Under the pieces are notes generated by a model. It ran no database searches. It was not told where the DNA came from and saw only the letters and a list, made by a program, of their open reading frames with translations. A DNA stretch of 5,066 bases from an uncultured Flavihumibacter sp. (lineage in GTDB: Bacteria; Bacteroidota; Bacteroidia; Chitinophagales; Chitinophagaceae): assembly GCA_946481605.1 (NCBI GenBank), contig CAMLPA010000285.1, positions 1 through 5,066 of the forward strand, in the 5' to 3' direction. The translations under genes and the position numbers were made by a program. Shown one piece after another: positions 1 through 5,066 of this stretch (position 1 is the stretch's first letter; each line of letters begins with the position of its first letter).

Positions 1-269
1 CGAATGCGCCGAGAGATGCGTCTGCCGCTGCCGTAATGGCTTCCGGTTTATATGAGCTTTCGGAATACAGCAAACATGGAAAGCAGTATAGAAAGTATGC
101 GGATAAAATAATGAACAGTTTGGCAAATTATTATCGTTCACCAATAGGTGAAAACAAAGGATTTATTTTGGTGCACAGCACCGGGAATCTTCCCTCCAAC
201 GGAGAAATAGATGTGCCGATTAATTATGCGGATTATTATTTTCTGGAAGCGTTGGGGCGCAGGAAATAA
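1..269 (+). CDS. GH88-family unsaturated glucuronyl hydrolase, C-terminal fragment (5' end outside window)
   Basis: The reading frame is open from the window edge (first full codon at position 3) and ends at TAA 267-269, giving 88 visible residues. The ATG at 36 is an internal Met, because the frame continues upstream as NAPRDASAAAV, which resembles the (R)DxSAAA segment of GH88 enzymes. Residues 69-84 read IDVPINYADYYFLEAL, matching the typical GH88 C-terminal signature (hydrophobic-DVP-x-x-Y-x-DYYFLEA-L) that closes the (alpha/alpha)6 barrel. Family knowledge: GH88 enzymes hydrolyse the 4,5-unsaturated uronyl residue at the non-reducing end of oligosaccharides released by polysaccharide lyases (glycosaminoglycans, gellan, ulvan and similar). 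The two catalytic Asp residues and any signal peptide would lie upstream, so activity, substrate and location cannot be judged. GH105 is a less likely alternative because its C-terminus differs. The gene converges on the large - strand gene, with 34 bp between the stop codons. Confidence 0.85.
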   Translation, partial: NAPRDASAAAVMASGLYELSEYSKHGKQYRKYADKIMNSLANYYRSPIGENKGFILVHSTGNLPSNGEIDVPINYADYYFLEALGRRK

Positions 270-296
270 AGCCATAAGTGGCGGGCGGCCGCTTTA
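267..296. terminator. Weak candidate bidirectional terminator between convergent genes
   Basis: TAAAGC at 267-272 is the exact reverse complement of GCTTTA at 291-296, with an 18-nt GC-rich loop between them. The left arm includes the stop codon of the GH88 gene, and the whole structure sits in the 34-bp gap between two convergent stop codons, where a shared terminator is expected. The stem is only 6 bp and neither strand has a long T tract after it: the + strand continues AGCCCCTTTATC and the - strand continues TTTCCTGCG. The call therefore rests mainly on position and could be chance. Confidence 0.25.
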
Positions 297-303
297 AGCC
301 CCT

Positions 304-3300
304 TTATCTTGAAAGCATCACTGTGCCTTTTCTTATTTGGGGCGATCCGCCTGTAAAATGATATTTTATTTGCCAGATGTACACGCCCTGGGGTTGTTCC
401 AGCGCCCTGGATTTTCCATTCCATCCATTTACAGGATTATTGGTTGTGAAAACAAGTTCGCCCCACCGGTTGTAGATATTCAGTTGGTAAGCAACCACAG
501 ATGCGTGTACGGCGGGCCTAAATACATCATTTTGGCCATCACTATTGGGCGTGAACGCGTTTGGTACAAACAAGCCTTCCAGGCAATCGCGCTGTATTAT
601 TTTGATCGATTCGGTTGCTGCACACCCATAGCGATCGGTAACGGTAAGTGTATAGTTTCCGGGCTCGCGTATGGTAATGGATTGCTGTGGTGATCCGTCC
701 TGCCAGGTGTAGCCGTTGAAGTTTCCGATGGCCGAAACGGTTTTGCTTTCATAGCGGCATATACTGTCTTCTTTCGGAAGAAAATCTGAGGGGATGGGAC
801 GGATTTCAGTTACAACAATGGTATCCCGCGCCTTGCATCCATAATCATTGCTTGCTTCCACCCAGAATGTTCCTGCGGTGTTAAGATTAAAATAACGCTC
901 TGTTGATCCATTCTGCCAGGAATAGGAGGTGTGTATTCCCGCATCCAGTCTTTTCTGATCTCCGGCACACAGGATGCCATCATTGCCCAGGTTTATTTCA
1001 GGTAAGGGAATTAGTTGAAGCAGTTCAATGGTGTCTTTAGCGACACATCCGTTTAAAGCTGTTGCAGTAATGTGGTATGTACCCGCTGCTTTTACCTCGA
1101 TTTCATTTGAGCTGGCTCCGTTGCTCCAGTTGTAATCTACGAATCCTGGGTTGGCTGAAACCAGAAGAGTGGTATTGCTGCAAATAGTAGTGTCGTTCCC
1201 TAGATACAATGCCGGAACAGGCATTGCGTTGATTTCAAGCGTATCTCTTAAAACACACCCTTCCTGGCCGGTAACTTCAGCAATCAAGGTGCTGTTGCTT
1301 ACAACAGGGAAGGATATATTTTTATTATTGCCGGCAGGTTGGTTGTTGAGCATCCAATCATACTGCGTGAATCCATTCAGTTCTAAATTGAAAACAGTTT
1401 TTTCGCAGACGTCTCTTTCCGGGCCAAGATCAGGAATAAGTTCGTTCCATGCGCCAATAACAAGCGTGTCGGAAACCGTGGCCAAACAAGCGTTCACCAC
1501 GTCCACGTAATATTTTCCAGGTGCTTTTACTTTCAGTTCCTCGTTGTGGCTGCCATCGCTCCAGGTATAACTACTAAAGCCGGGCAGTGCGGTAAGCATG
1601 GAGGAGTCTGTTTTGCAGAGCATTTCTTTTTCTGCGGTGATGATTGCTGACGGGTCGGAGGCTTGTACCAGGACATCCAATTGATCGGAGAATATGTCGC
1701 AGCCCGTATTGATGGATGCGTGGAGCCGGAAAGTACCTGTTTTGTAGAAGGTTACGGCAACCGTATTGCTTCCTGTTCTTTTAATGGAAACGTTTTCCTG
1801 CTCCGGACGCCAGTTTACTACCGCTTCACATCCTGTGGCCGTTAGTGCGGAAAAATCATATTCTTTTCCAACAGAACAAACTTTATCAGGTCCCTGGATG
1901 GAAACGCTGTTGCAGGCATTTACAGGTGGTGCCGAACAGGGAATGCTTCCTATCTGCTGGCCTTCGCTTATGCCTAAGATTTTGAAGTCTGACGGGACGG
2001 CAAGAGAATTGACTGTGGCTTCGGAGACACCGCTAAGGGGAATGGCGGCAGGATCCACCTCAATTACTACTGGTTGCACTGAGGTGTATCCGCATGTTCC
2101 AAGCGTACCCGACGGATCATATTTTTTGAAATAAGTATTGCCGTATTGTCCTGAATAAGAATATCCTATTTCATTGATACTTCCCGAGCCGGTAACAGAA
2201 ATGCCTTTTATTACTTCCTGCGTATTACCAAGAAAATATTCTCTCGCATACAAAGGTTGTAAGGATGTATCTACTTTCAGAATTGTTTTTCTGATTCCAT
2301 CCGTATATTGATTAAGTGGAATCACCATCTCTCCGTTGCCGATATAAGTGGCCTGACCTCTGGAATACTCAGGGAGCAATTGTTGTTTAACGGGTTTACC
2401 GGTAGTATCGAAGAGCAACAGCTTACAAGCGATGGAAGCACTTCCCGAATACAGGATATGGCCATCTGTGTATTTCATCTCAGGATGGTTTGAGGTGGAG
2501 TGGTCTTCTGTATTGTAGACAAATCCTTCTATGAAATTCCCTGTTTTTTTATCAAGCCTTACGCTTACACCCTTATCCGGAAAACCACAGTCCATAGCGA
2601 ATACCAACGATTCCTTTGTGATGGCCATGGCACAATTTGAAAAAATCCTGTTGCTTACATCATGAATTTTTTCCCATATTTTATTGCCATTGGCATCCAT
2701 TTTATAAATCCATATTTTGGACGGTGTCCAGATGCCAATTTGTATGCCATAAGCATAATAGTTTCCTTCTTCATCTTTTTGAATACCGGGGCGAATAAGA
2801 TTTGACACGATAGAGAATAGGCCGTTTCCAAGAACTGTTGATTTTGACCATTGCATTTCAAGGTTATTGTTGAACAGTGTAAAGGTGTATTGCTTGCCGG
2901 CGGCATGGTTTGAATTTCCTATAAGCATAAAATGCTGCCCATCTGTGCCATTCATAGTGTAGACTTGTTCATTACTCGGCGTGATGCCTTTGATGAAGTT
3001 CCCGTTTTCATCCATCAGGTTCAATGTGATGATATGTTCGGTTCTTGATAATCTTGATCTATAGTACTTGTTCGCCATAACTATTTGTCTGCCATTTTCA
3101 AATGAGTATGCTCTATCAGCTGATTCTAAAAATCCGTTGCTGCGATAAGTTTTATGAAAGGAAGGGGTACAGCTCAGGTCAATCGGTAATGAGGGGCAAA
3201 AAAGTTGCTTGCAGGAAAAAACGGTATTGGCGGGTGCTTTTGTCGCTAATGCTGCTATTGCAGTTTGATTTGCACTGGTACTGTTTAATAAAACCAAGGG

Positions 3301-4521
3301 TTGGGCCGGGTTCGTTTCCGCAACTGTTTCCACGCAAGGATAGTTTACGTCGTTGAAGCCGCAGCCTGGTAGTGTGCCTATACTATCTGTTTTCAGGAAA
3401 AGGAGTTTGTCTCTTGAAGTAGTATTGGAACCAATAAGGTATCCGGCATCATTCCCTGATGCCATAGCCACAACCTGCAGGTCTGGCGGCACATCGTATT
3501 GTCTTATTTTCCAGGGCTTTGAATAAGCATCGTTATACAGTCTGATAAAAGTCATTTTTTGTGAGGAAGGCGTATTGAGGATCATCGCGTCTCCGGCATT
3601 TTCCACCGTTGCCGTAGATGTATTACTGATGAAGCCGGAAGGAAGCTCAAAACTATGCCTTACTTCAATAGAACCTGGGGTATAATGAATCGTCCGGTCA
3701 AACGTCCAACTGCCATCAGTATTTTCTGTTGTGTGCAACAGAATTGCCCTGTCACTGGTGTAAATATGCTCATGTATTTGCTGTGCTTTCCCGGTTTTAT
3801 GTACGAGTGCGCTCCCCCAACTGTTGCCGCTCTTCCTGTCAAGCTCAAAAAGATGTATGCGCGATGCGCCATCCGCTACGACCTGGGTCGATAGTTCTAT
3901 AGGGTTTGCCGAAGTACATATCAAGCCTGTTATTTCCACTAATCCTTCAGGTTCAACATCTTTCTTCCAATTTATCGTTCCGGAAGCCGTGAGGTTGATT
4001 ACAGTAATACGCCCTGAATGCCTGACTGCAAGATAAAAATCATCGCCTTCATCTCTTCCCCATACCAATGTATTTTCCGGAGCAGAAGGATGATCGAATG
4101 TTTGTGCCCATTGCACTGAAAAGTCGGGTTTGCATCTTAGTATGAAACTTCGGTTACTGCCATCTTCCAGCTTTCCTCCCGCAATGATGTCCCCATTTGA
4201 ATGAATATCTATATGGAACAGGCGAACAGCATTTCCGTTCACGCGTATTTCCCGGGTCGCTGAAATGGTACCGTCGGATTCGAACAGACTAAGTATTCCC
4301 TCTGTTGTTCCACCGGCGCTGGTTTGTTGTATGGCGGCAAGTATTTTATATTCATGGGTGGTTTTCAAGGCCCTTAGCTCAATGCTCCCACCTGCCGGAG
4401 CAGGCATCTCCATCTTGTAAGTGGTCGTTTTGCACGTTGGAGCTTGCGCGTTACCAAAGAATGGGCAAAACATAAAGCATGCTGCAAGCAGAAAGCGGGT
4501 ATAGGATAAAAGGTGGGGCAT
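304..4521 (-). CDS. Large secreted T9SS (type B sorting) surface protein with duplicated propeller-like modules and Ig/PKD-like repeats
   Basis: Complete gene of 1405 codons, from ATG at 4519-4521 to TAA at 304-306. The first Met is chosen because it directly begins a good signal peptide (residues 1-25). Order of parts: signal peptide; module 1 (about 30-450) and module 2 (about 451-870), related beta-rich, propeller-like units built of short hydrophobic strands and Asx/Gly turns; a PKD-like domain (871-955); five Ig-like repeats (956-1312), each with a Cys pair; and a CHU_C/gliding-motility-associated C-terminal domain (1313-1405). Family knowledge: that last domain is the type B signal for export across the outer membrane by the type IX secretion system, so the mature protein should be on the cell surface or released. 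No catalytic motif is visible in the rest, so an adhesin, glycan-binding or structural role is inference only. The GH92-like gene lies 63 bp upstream on the same strand and co-transcription is possible. No Shine-Dalgarno precedes the start, as is usual in Bacteroidota. Existence of the gene is near certain; the biological role is unknown. Confidence 0.95.
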   Translation of the reverse strand: MPHLLSYTRFLLAACFMFCPFFGNAQAPTCKTTTYKMEMPAPAGGSIELRALKTTHEYKILAAIQQTSAGGTTEGILSLFESDGTISATREIRVNGNAVRLFHIDIHSNGDIIAGGKLEDGSNRSFILRCKPDFSVQWAQTFDHPSAPENTLVWGRDEGDDFYLAVRHSGRITVINLTASGTINWKKDVEPEGLVEITGLICTSANPIELSTQVVADGASRIHLFELDRKSGNSWGSALVHKTGKAQQIHEHIYTSDRAILLHTTENTDGSWTFDRTIHYTPGSIEVRHSFELPSGFISNTSTATVENAGDAMILNTPSSQKMTFIRLYNDAYSKPWKIRQYDVPPDLQVVAMASGNDAGYLIGSNTTSRDKLLFLKTDSIGTLPGCGFNDVNYPCVETVAETNPAQPLVLLNSTSANQTAIAALATKAPANTVFSCKQLFCPSLPIDLSCTPSFHKTYRSNGFLESADRAYSFENGRQIVMANKYYRSRLSRTEHIITLNLMDENGNFIKGITPSNEQVYTMNGTDGQHFMLIGNSNHAAGKQYTFTLFNNNLEMQWSKSTVLGNGLFSIVSNLIRPGIQKDEEGNYYAYGIQIGIWTPSKIWIYKMDANGNKIWEKIHDVSNRIFSNCAMAITKESLVFAMDCGFPDKGVSVRLDKKTGNFIEGFVYNTEDHSTSNHPEMKYTDGHILYSGSASIACKLLLFDTTGKPVKQQLLPEYSRGQATYIGNGEMVIPLNQYTDGIRKTILKVDTSLQPLYAREYFLGNTQEVIKGISVTGSGSINEIGYSYSGQYGNTYFKKYDPSGTLGTCGYTSVQPVVIEVDPAAIPLSGVSEATVNSLAVPSDFKILGISEGQQIGSIPCSAPPVNACNSVSIQGPDKVCSVGKEYDFSALTATGCEAVVNWRPEQENVSIKRTGSNTVAVTFYKTGTFRLHASINTGCDIFSDQLDVLVQASDPSAIITAEKEMLCKTDSSMLTALPGFSSYTWSDGSHNEELKVKAPGKYYVDVVNACLATVSDTLVIGAWNELIPDLGPERDVCEKTVFNLELNGFTQYDWMLNNQPAGNNKNISFPVVSNSTLIAEVTGQEGCVLRDTLEINAMPVPALYLGNDTTICSNTTLLVSANPGFVDYNWSNGASSNEIEVKAAGTYHITATALNGCVAKDTIELLQLIPLPEINLGNDGILCAGDQKRLDAGIHTSYSWQNGSTERYFNLNTAGTFWVEASNDYGCKARDTIVVTEIRPIPSDFLPKEDSICRYESKTVSAIGNFNGYTWQDGSPQQSITIREPGNYTLTVTDRYGCAATESIKIIQRDCLEGLFVPNAFTPNSDGQNDVFRPAVHASVVAYQLNIYNRWGELVFTTNNPVNGWNGKSRALEQPQGVYIWQIKYHFTGGSPQIRKGTVMLSR
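307..585 (-). other. CHU_C / gliding-motility-associated C-terminal domain (T9SS type B sorting signal, residues 1313-1405)
   Basis: The last 93 residues contain the signature FVPNAFTPNSDGQNDVF (1318-1334), then YQLNIYNRWGELVF (1345-1358), GWNGK (1366-1370), PQGVYIWQIKY (1377-1387) and a terminal KGTVMLSR. This is the well-known pattern of the type B C-terminal sorting domain read by the type IX secretion system. The domain is full length and ends at the stop codon. One small deviation is GWNGK where GWDGK is commonest, followed by SRALE in place of the short Gly turn; this probably does not affect recognition. Confidence 0.95.
586..1656 (-). repeat. Five tandem Ig-like repeats of about 70 residues (residues about 956-1312)
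   Basis: Repeat units at about 956-1030, 1031-1102, 1103-1173, 1174-1243 and 1244-1312. The shared pattern is 'LGND..iC....l.a..gf..Y.W.nGs....i.v...GtY.v.v.n..GC.a.Dti.v', clearest in units 3 and 4 (LGNDTTICSNTTLLVSANPG; LGNDGILCAGDQKRLDAG). Each unit has one early and one late Cys: 969/1012, 1039/1089, 1114/1159, 1185/1229 and 1255/1300. Most are 43-45 residues apart, so each unit probably has its own disulfide, consistent with a surface location. Unit 2 (1031-1102) is the odd one: its Trp lies in YDWMLNN without the 'nGs' turn and its Cys spacing is 50. Such repeats usually form a stalk ahead of the sorting domain. Confidence 0.8.
1657..1911 (-). other. PKD-like domain (residues about 871-955)
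   Basis: This segment reads IQGPDKVCSVGKEYDF, then VNWRP, VSIKRTGSNTVAVTFYKTGTF and NTGCDIF. It follows the usual PKD-like plan of Bacteroidota surface proteins: 'GP..VC.g..y', a central Trp, a 'V.F...GtF.L' strand and a late Cys. It has Cys882, Cys898 and Cys941 and is about 15 residues longer than the Ig-like repeats after it, which places it in a different subfamily. Likely role: a spacer or carbohydrate/protein-contact domain between the propeller-like part and the stalk. Confidence 0.65.
1912..3171 (-). repeat. Module 2 of the internal protein duplication (residues about 451-870), propeller-like
   Basis: Second copy of the module that precedes it. It has the same start (Cys451, then strands such as GRQIVMANKYY and HIITLNLMDENGNFIKGI), the same middle motif (YTFTLFNNNLEMQWSKS against SFILRCKPDFSVQWAQTF in module 1) and the same kind of tail (DPSGTLGTCGY against DSIGTLPGCGF, then Cys862 and Cys870). 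It also carries clear propeller-like text: IWIYKMDANGNKIWEKIHDV (residues 603-622). The copies are far apart in sequence and show no obvious DNA-level identity, so the duplication is old. Confidence 0.65.
3172..4434 (-). repeat. Module 1 of an internal protein duplication (residues about 30-450), propeller-like
   Basis: Beta-rich region with recurrent patterns such as 'ILAAIQQ', 'IIAGGKLEDGS', 'SFILRCKPDFSVQWAQTF' and 'GTINWKKDV', that is, short strands ending in 'W..' after an Asp/Asn-Gly turn, as in PQQ/delta-60/SBBP-like propellers of secreted Bacteroidota proteins. It ends in a Cys-containing tail (Cys387 in DSIGTLPGCGF, Cys396, Cys437, Cys442). Landmark residues recur in module 2 at a nearly constant offset of 420-425: Cys30/Cys451, Trp138/Trp558, Cys387/Cys810 and Cys437/Cys862. 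The propeller fold and the exact boundaries are inferred by eye. Confidence 0.65.
4447..4521 (-). other. Sec signal peptide of the large surface protein (residues 1-25)
   Basis: The protein begins MPHLLSYTRF with Arg9 as the basic end of the n-region, followed by the hydrophobic core LLAACFMFCPFF and a small-residue end GNAQA. Cleavage after Ala25 (GNA|QA) would leave an N-terminal Gln, common for Bacteroidota signal-peptidase I substrates; cleavage after Ala27 is possible but would put Pro at +1. Cys16 and Cys19 lie inside the hydrophobic core and Cys30 has no lipobox in front of it, so this is not read as a lipoprotein. Confidence 0.85.
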
Positions 4522-4543
4522 CGGGGAGAACCGTATCTTTTTA

Positions 4544-4558
4544 AGCTGTAAAACAGCT
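4544..4558. repeat. Short perfect inverted repeat in the 5' leader of the large surface-protein gene
   Basis: AGCTGT (4544-4549) and ACAGCT (4553-4558) form a perfect 6-bp stem around a 3-nt AAA loop (TTT on the - strand). It lies 22 bp upstream of the ATG at 4521 and inside the 63-bp gap after the GH92-like gene. On the - strand the stem is followed by TAAAAAGATA, not by a T run, so it does not look like an intrinsic terminator. It could be a small operator, an mRNA leader hairpin, or chance. Confidence 0.35.
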
Positions 4559-4564
4559 AAGTTA
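4557..4564 (-). promoter_or_regulatory. Weak candidate Bacteroidota -7 box for the large surface-protein gene
   Basis: Read on the - strand, this is TAACTTAG, which matches five of the six fixed positions of the Bacteroidota -7 consensus TAnnTTTG. It would place transcription start roughly 30 nt upstream of the ATG. There is no convincing TTG-type -33 box at the right distance upstream, only a T-rich stretch (CTTTTTATTATTATTT) directly after the GH92-like stop codon. The box overlaps the adjacent inverted repeat. Read-through from the GH92-like gene is an equally good explanation for expression. Confidence 0.2.
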
Positions 4565-4584
4565 TACGAAATAATAATAAAAAG

Positions 4585-5066
4585 CTACTCCATCCCACTC
4601 ACCCAAACCTCCCCGAAAGCCTCCTTCACCGGCGTTCCGGAAACCATAATCTCCAGTTCCCCACCACTTAAAATCTCTTCATGCAAAAGATAATTTCGTT
4701 TCAGCCGTTTTCCATTCAACACCACGGAAGCGATATACTTATTAGTGAGTGAAAAATTCTTCACCTTAATATTAAAAGGCTTTTTCCCGCTCCCCGTAAA
4801 ACTTACGTAAGGAAACAGCGGCGTGTGCAGGTAATACACCGGTTCTCCCACACAGGCCGGTGAAATGCCCGTTGCGGCAAAGATGAACCAGGCCGACATG
4901 GCTCCGGCATCATCGTCCATGGTGCGGATATAGGCTTTGGGTTCGTTCTTATAAATTCTGTCTACAAAGGGATCAATGCCCCGGCTGTTGTCGTTAAAAT
5001 AGTACTGCACGACGGTATCAATGGCGTAGGCGTGCACCAGCGCCTGCGATTTCCAGGGTTGTGTGG
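4585..5066 (-). CDS. GH92-family alpha-mannosidase-like protein, C-terminal fragment (5' end outside window)
   Basis: The frame is open through the right edge and ends at TAG (4585-4587), giving 159 full codons. It begins TQPWKSQALVHAYAIDTVV, which matches the GH92 segment 'GQPWKTQ..VR.I'; the GTG at 5035-5037 is therefore an internal Val codon, not a start. Next come MDDDAGAMSAWFIF (4879-4920; the GND/EDxGxMSAWyvf motif of GH92), the 'PVYYLHTPLFPYVSF' strand (family 'Y.ig.PlF..v.i') and the C-terminal beta region (YIASVVLNGKRLKRNYLLHE; GGELEIMVSG). Family knowledge: GH92 enzymes are calcium-dependent, inverting exo-alpha-mannosidases, usually periplasmic or surface-associated, that trim N-glycans and other mannans; Asp residues in the DD-containing motif are proposed to serve as base. 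The DD pair is kept, but GN is replaced by MD. The catalytic acid and signal peptide are outside the window. Family assignment is firm; mannosidase activity is less certain because of the variant motif. Confidence 0.88.
   Translation of the reverse strand, partial: TQPWKSQALVHAYAIDTVVQYYFNDNSRGIDPFVDRIYKNEPKAYIRTMDDDAGAMSAWFIFAATGISPACVGEPVYYLHTPLFPYVSFTGSGKKPFNIKVKNFSLTNKYIASVVLNGKRLKRNYLLHEEILSGGELEIMVSGTPVKEAFGEVWVSGME

Noticed and set aside
285..292. GCGGCCGC, an 8-bp perfect palindrome identical to a rare restriction site
   Set aside because: It first suggested an engineered junction, but the flanking genes are natural in content and no vector-like sequence is present, so a chance occurrence in a GC-rich gap is the better reading.
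236..693. Open frames of 62 codons (- strand, 236-424) and 118 codons (+ strand, 337-693) over the end of the large gene
   Set aside because: They run over the strongly conserved CHU_C domain and last Ig-like repeat in other frames and show no recognisable motif of their own; they are shadows of the real gene.
1151..2134. Antisense + strand open frames of 119, 60 and 122 codons (1151-1510, 1663-1845, 1766-2134)
   Set aside because: All lie opposite the PKD/Ig-like repeat part of the large gene, have no protein-like domain text and no plausible promoter of their own.
2308..4036. Further open frames of 61-84 codons inside the large gene on both strands (for example 2655-2906 -, 3102-3356 +, 3655-3894 +, 3660-3872 -)
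   Set aside because: The 1405-codon frame is continuous across them and has coherent signal peptide, modules and sorting domain, so no frameshift or nested gene is needed.
4432..4521. Possible lipoprotein signal at the start of the large protein (Cys16, Cys19, Cys30)
   Set aside because: None of these Cys residues is preceded by a proper lipobox at the end of the hydrophobic core, while GNA|QA is a good signal peptidase I site and fits a T9SS cargo protein.
4570..4583. AATAATAATAA-type triplet run with an adjacent A tract just after the GH92-like stop codon
   Set aside because: Only about three triplets; simple A/T-rich intergenic sequence. On the - strand it gives a T-rich tail, but no GC-rich hairpin lies in front of it, so it is not called a terminator.

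Overview
The window looks like a chromosomal stretch from a Bacteroidota bacterium, probably a carbohydrate-degrading member of the Chitinophagales/Sphingobacteriales type. Three things point there: a C-terminal gliding/type IX secretion (CHU_C, 'type B') sorting domain, a GH92-like and a GH88-like glycosidase in the same few kilobases, and gene starts without a Shine-Dalgarno sequence. Base composition is moderate (roughly mid-40s % GC by eye). The genus is not determined.

Layout, left to right. (1) Positions 1-269, + strand: the last 88 codons of a GH88-type unsaturated glucuronyl hydrolase. (2) Positions 270-303: a 34-bp gap between convergent genes, holding a weak, GC-rich inverted repeat. 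(3) Positions 304-4521, - strand: one complete 1405-codon gene for a very large secreted surface protein. It has a signal peptide, two homologous propeller-like modules of about 420 residues, one PKD-like domain, five Ig-like repeats of about 70 residues that each carry a Cys pair, and the type B sorting domain. (4) Positions 4522-4584: a 63-bp gap between co-directional genes, with a short perfect inverted repeat and a weak promoter candidate. (5) Positions 4585-5066, - strand: the last 159 codons of a GH92-family alpha-mannosidase-like protein, open at the right edge. No stretch over 300 bases lacks a gene, and no RNA gene, mobile element or CRISPR array is visible.

How the genes may work together: GH88 enzymes cleave the unsaturated uronyl residue left by polysaccharide lyases, and GH92 enzymes trim alpha-mannosides, so the flanks suggest a glycan-degradation neighbourhood. 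The large T9SS cargo protein lies downstream of the GH92 gene on the same strand and could be co-transcribed with it, but nothing in its own sequence identifies a catalytic site or a ligand. A shared pathway is inference from proximity. No SusC/SusD pair or regulator lies inside the window, so calling this a polysaccharide utilization locus would go beyond the evidence.

Nothing here is clearly a new system. The points most worth a second look are the internal tandem duplication in the large protein and the non-canonical MDDDAG version of the GH92 active-site motif.
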